From the NCBI RefSeq assembly GCF_031851795.1, contig NZ_CP134696.1, forward strand, positions 682,001 through 746,000: a stretch of DNA of 64,000 nt, in the 5' to 3' direction. Below the pieces are notes generated by a model. It saw only the letters and a list, made by a program, of their open reading frames with translations, was not told where the DNA came from and did no database searches. The stretch comes from Pontibacter sp. G13. GTDB lineage: Bacteria > Bacteroidota > Bacteroidia > J057. Position 1 is the first letter of the stretch. Each line of letters begins with the position of its first letter. This document shows, piece by piece, positions 62,697-64,000 of this stretch. The position numbers and the translations under genes are program-made.

Positions 62697-63716
62697 CTAC
62701 TCCTCCTTTTCGGGGACGATTCCATGAAGGTTTTGCCCAACAAAATCATGGGGATATTCCTCCACGCCGGGAAAGCCAAGCTTGATATCGCGACCGTCAT
62801 GGGGCAGGTAGTCGGTTTTCCAGAGGTAGTCCCAGATGGCCAACGTGATTGCGAAATTCACGCCGCGCTGTCGATCAGCTGGCAGCTCATAGGCATGGTG
62901 CCAGATATGCAAATCCGGACTATTGAAGATTCGTTTCATGTACGGCCCGATCAACCATGCACCTACTCCTGCGCCTCCAAGGGTCAAGATCACTGTCAGC
63001 CACCAAGCGTATCCAGAAGACACTCCTACAAACAAGAGCGCCCCTCCGAACACGATCCCGCCCGTGATTCGGCCATGGACATGGAAGTTCGCATGGTTGT
63101 AATGTCCCCAGGCAAGGGTGAAAATGTGAATGAGGAAGAAATCATGCAATCCGATGCCCAGCAATGCAAGGGGGACGTATTCGAGCGTCCGGTAGACTAC
63201 ATTCTCCATCCAGTGATACCGCATGTGGGCGGCAAATCCCATCTGCTGGACGCTATGGTGAACTTTGTGAAATTCCCACAGCCAAGCAGAAGCATGCAGA
63301 AGTCGATGCACCCACCACTGGATGAAATCCCGGACCACAAACCCCGTGAGCAATATCGCCCAAATCGGCCATTTCCGCATCGGATTGGAAGCCTGCAGGT
63401 CGAAGCCTGTCAGGGATTTGATACCATCATTGAAGAGATTGACCACTACCTCAGAGGAGGCTTGGTAGATCAGCAAGGAGAACAGGAAGAAGTTGAAAAA
63501 CAGGTAGAAGAAATCCAGCCAAAAATCCTGACGAAATTTGGGCTGCGCTTTTCGCCAAGGTCTGATCCATTCTAGTGCGAGGAAAAAGCCTGATACCAGC
63601 ACCAACATCCAGAAATAGTTGTGCCAGAGCGGCCTCGTCTGAAAGGTGATTTCCTGCCAGAGATACCTCCCGTAGTTTTGGTAGGCCTGAACAAAAATAT
63701 CCAAGTATTTCTCCAT
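62697..63716 (-). CDS. Sterol desaturase / fatty-acid hydroxylase superfamily protein
   Basis: 339 residues. Di-iron membrane hydroxylase pattern with the eight-His motif: 'HRLLH', 'FHKVHHS', 'HYNH', and 'HIWHH'. Multi-helix integral membrane protein (at least four helices in the N-terminal half and two after 'RITGGIVFGGALLFVG'). Members hydroxylate or desaturate fatty acids, sterols or carotenoids using O2. Substrate not determinable. It is followed downstream on the minus strand by nothing visible, and preceded by the HupE/UreJ gene. Confidence 0.94.
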   Translation of the reverse strand: MEKYLDIFVQAYQNYGRYLWQEITFQTRPLWHNYFWMLVLVSGFFLALEWIRPWRKAQPKFRQDFWLDFFYLFFNFFLFSLLIYQASSEVVVNLFNDGIKSLTGFDLQASNPMRKWPIWAILLTGFVVRDFIQWWVHRLLHASAWLWEFHKVHHSVQQMGFAAHMRYHWMENVVYRTLEYVPLALLGIGLHDFFLIHIFTLAWGHYNHANFHVHGRITGGIVFGGALLFVGVSSGYAWWLTVILTLGGAGVGAWLIGPYMKRIFNSPDLHIWHHAYELPADRQRGVNFAITLAIWDYLWKTDYLPHDGRDIKLGFPGVEEYPHDFVGQNLHGIVPEKEE

Positions 63717-63832
63717 CTACCTGTTTGCAGTGTTTGGTACAATCCTTTAAGATCGGCCATAAATTGCAGATTTCTCCCAAGAAGCTCGGTCACTTAGGTT
63801 ACAGAACGCCTGAAGCGGGAAATCTGGCTCCT

Positions 63833-64000
63833 TTAAACCAGCTTCATCACCAGCAAATAGATGGACAGGAAGGTCACCAGCCCAGAGACGGCGAAGTTCC
63901 ACATTTTCCGAGGGACCCCCCGGACGGTCAATACCACCCATGAAAGGAGAAGCACTGCGGCCACGATGATCAGTTGCCCCAACTCTAGTCCGATATTGAA
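63833..64000 (-). CDS. HupE/UreJ family membrane protein (3' end, cut by window)
   Basis: The last 55 codons of a minus-strand gene whose start lies beyond the window. Translation ends '..FNIGLELGQLIIVAAVLL', a helix, then 'RGVPRKMW' and a last helix ending 'YLLVMKLV'. 'FNIGLELGQ' is the diagnostic C-terminal motif of HupE/UreJ proteins, nickel or cobalt transport-related permeases. It was found by direct translation of the window edge. Confidence 0.8.
   Translation of the reverse strand, partial: FNIGLELGQLIIVAAVLLLSWVVLTVRGVPRKMWNFAVSGLVTFLSIYLLVMKLV

Noticed and set aside
62661-63575. Plus-strand 304-residue ORF
   Set aside because: Antisense to the His-motif hydroxylase gene.

Overview
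The window is chromosomal DNA from a free-living, Gram-negative member of the Bacteroidota. Evidence includes an FG-GAP protein ending in a type IX secretion sorting domain, an LptD-like protein divergent from an AmiC-type amidase, a DUF2911 protein, many Sec-exported proteins cut after 'AQA/AQ', a GH77 amylomaltase with two N-terminal CBM20 domains, an effector-associated-domain (EAD11-like) protein and very few Shine-Dalgarno sites. I see no rRNA, tRNA, prophage, insertion sequence or CRISPR array. Genus is not determinable from the sequence alone; a marine or Saprospira/Cytophaga-like lineage is a guess.

Layout. 0-9 kb: two TauE/SafE permeases (the first cut by the window edge), a thioredoxin-SPOR protein, DUF2911, a Trp-rich exported protein, an LpxL-type acyltransferase, YbaB/EbfC, a GT2 glycosyltransferase, then a non-coding array of 148-bp tandem repeats. 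9-19 kb: malQ, a PD40 propeller protein, lptD divergent from the amidase, and the EAD11-TPR membrane protein. 18.8-24.1 kb: an AraC regulator divergent from a tight six-gene redox operon (MDR reductase, two ABM monooxygenases, NTF2-like, luciferase-like, SDR). 24-36 kb: T9SS cargo, NTF2 protein, hypothetical proteins, beta-lactamase-fold hydrolase, and a TetR-aldehyde dehydrogenase-SDR set with two matching operators. 36-46 kb: phosphoesterase, CotH-like protein, NRDE protein, PBP1C, a candidate structured RNA, aldo/keto reductase, methyltransferase and porin. 46.8-48.7 kb: an AT-rich island with one membrane protein. 48.7-58.8 kb: MazG, SLC13 transporter, CCA-adding enzyme, an ECF sigma/anti-sigma/Spy-like stress operon, a second CotH-like protein, a HEAT-like exported repeat protein, an Rpn/PD-(D/E)XK nuclease and a GH53 galactanase. 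58.8-64 kb: DUF3592, two tandem formylglycine-generating-enzyme-fold exported proteins, a sterol-desaturase-family hydroxylase and the end of a HupE/UreJ gene.

Most notable signals: (1) the 148-bp array at 7815-8588, whose units can form two competing hairpins and whose few substitutions inside stems all keep G-U pairing in the + strand; (2) the duplicated FGE-fold genes, nearly identical in the core but strongly divergent, without indels, in two C-terminal loops; (3) a probable promoter-to-terminator non-coding RNA at about 43.32-43.62 kb; (4) an adjacent T9/G9 tract just upstream of a porin gene; (5) paired TetR operators.
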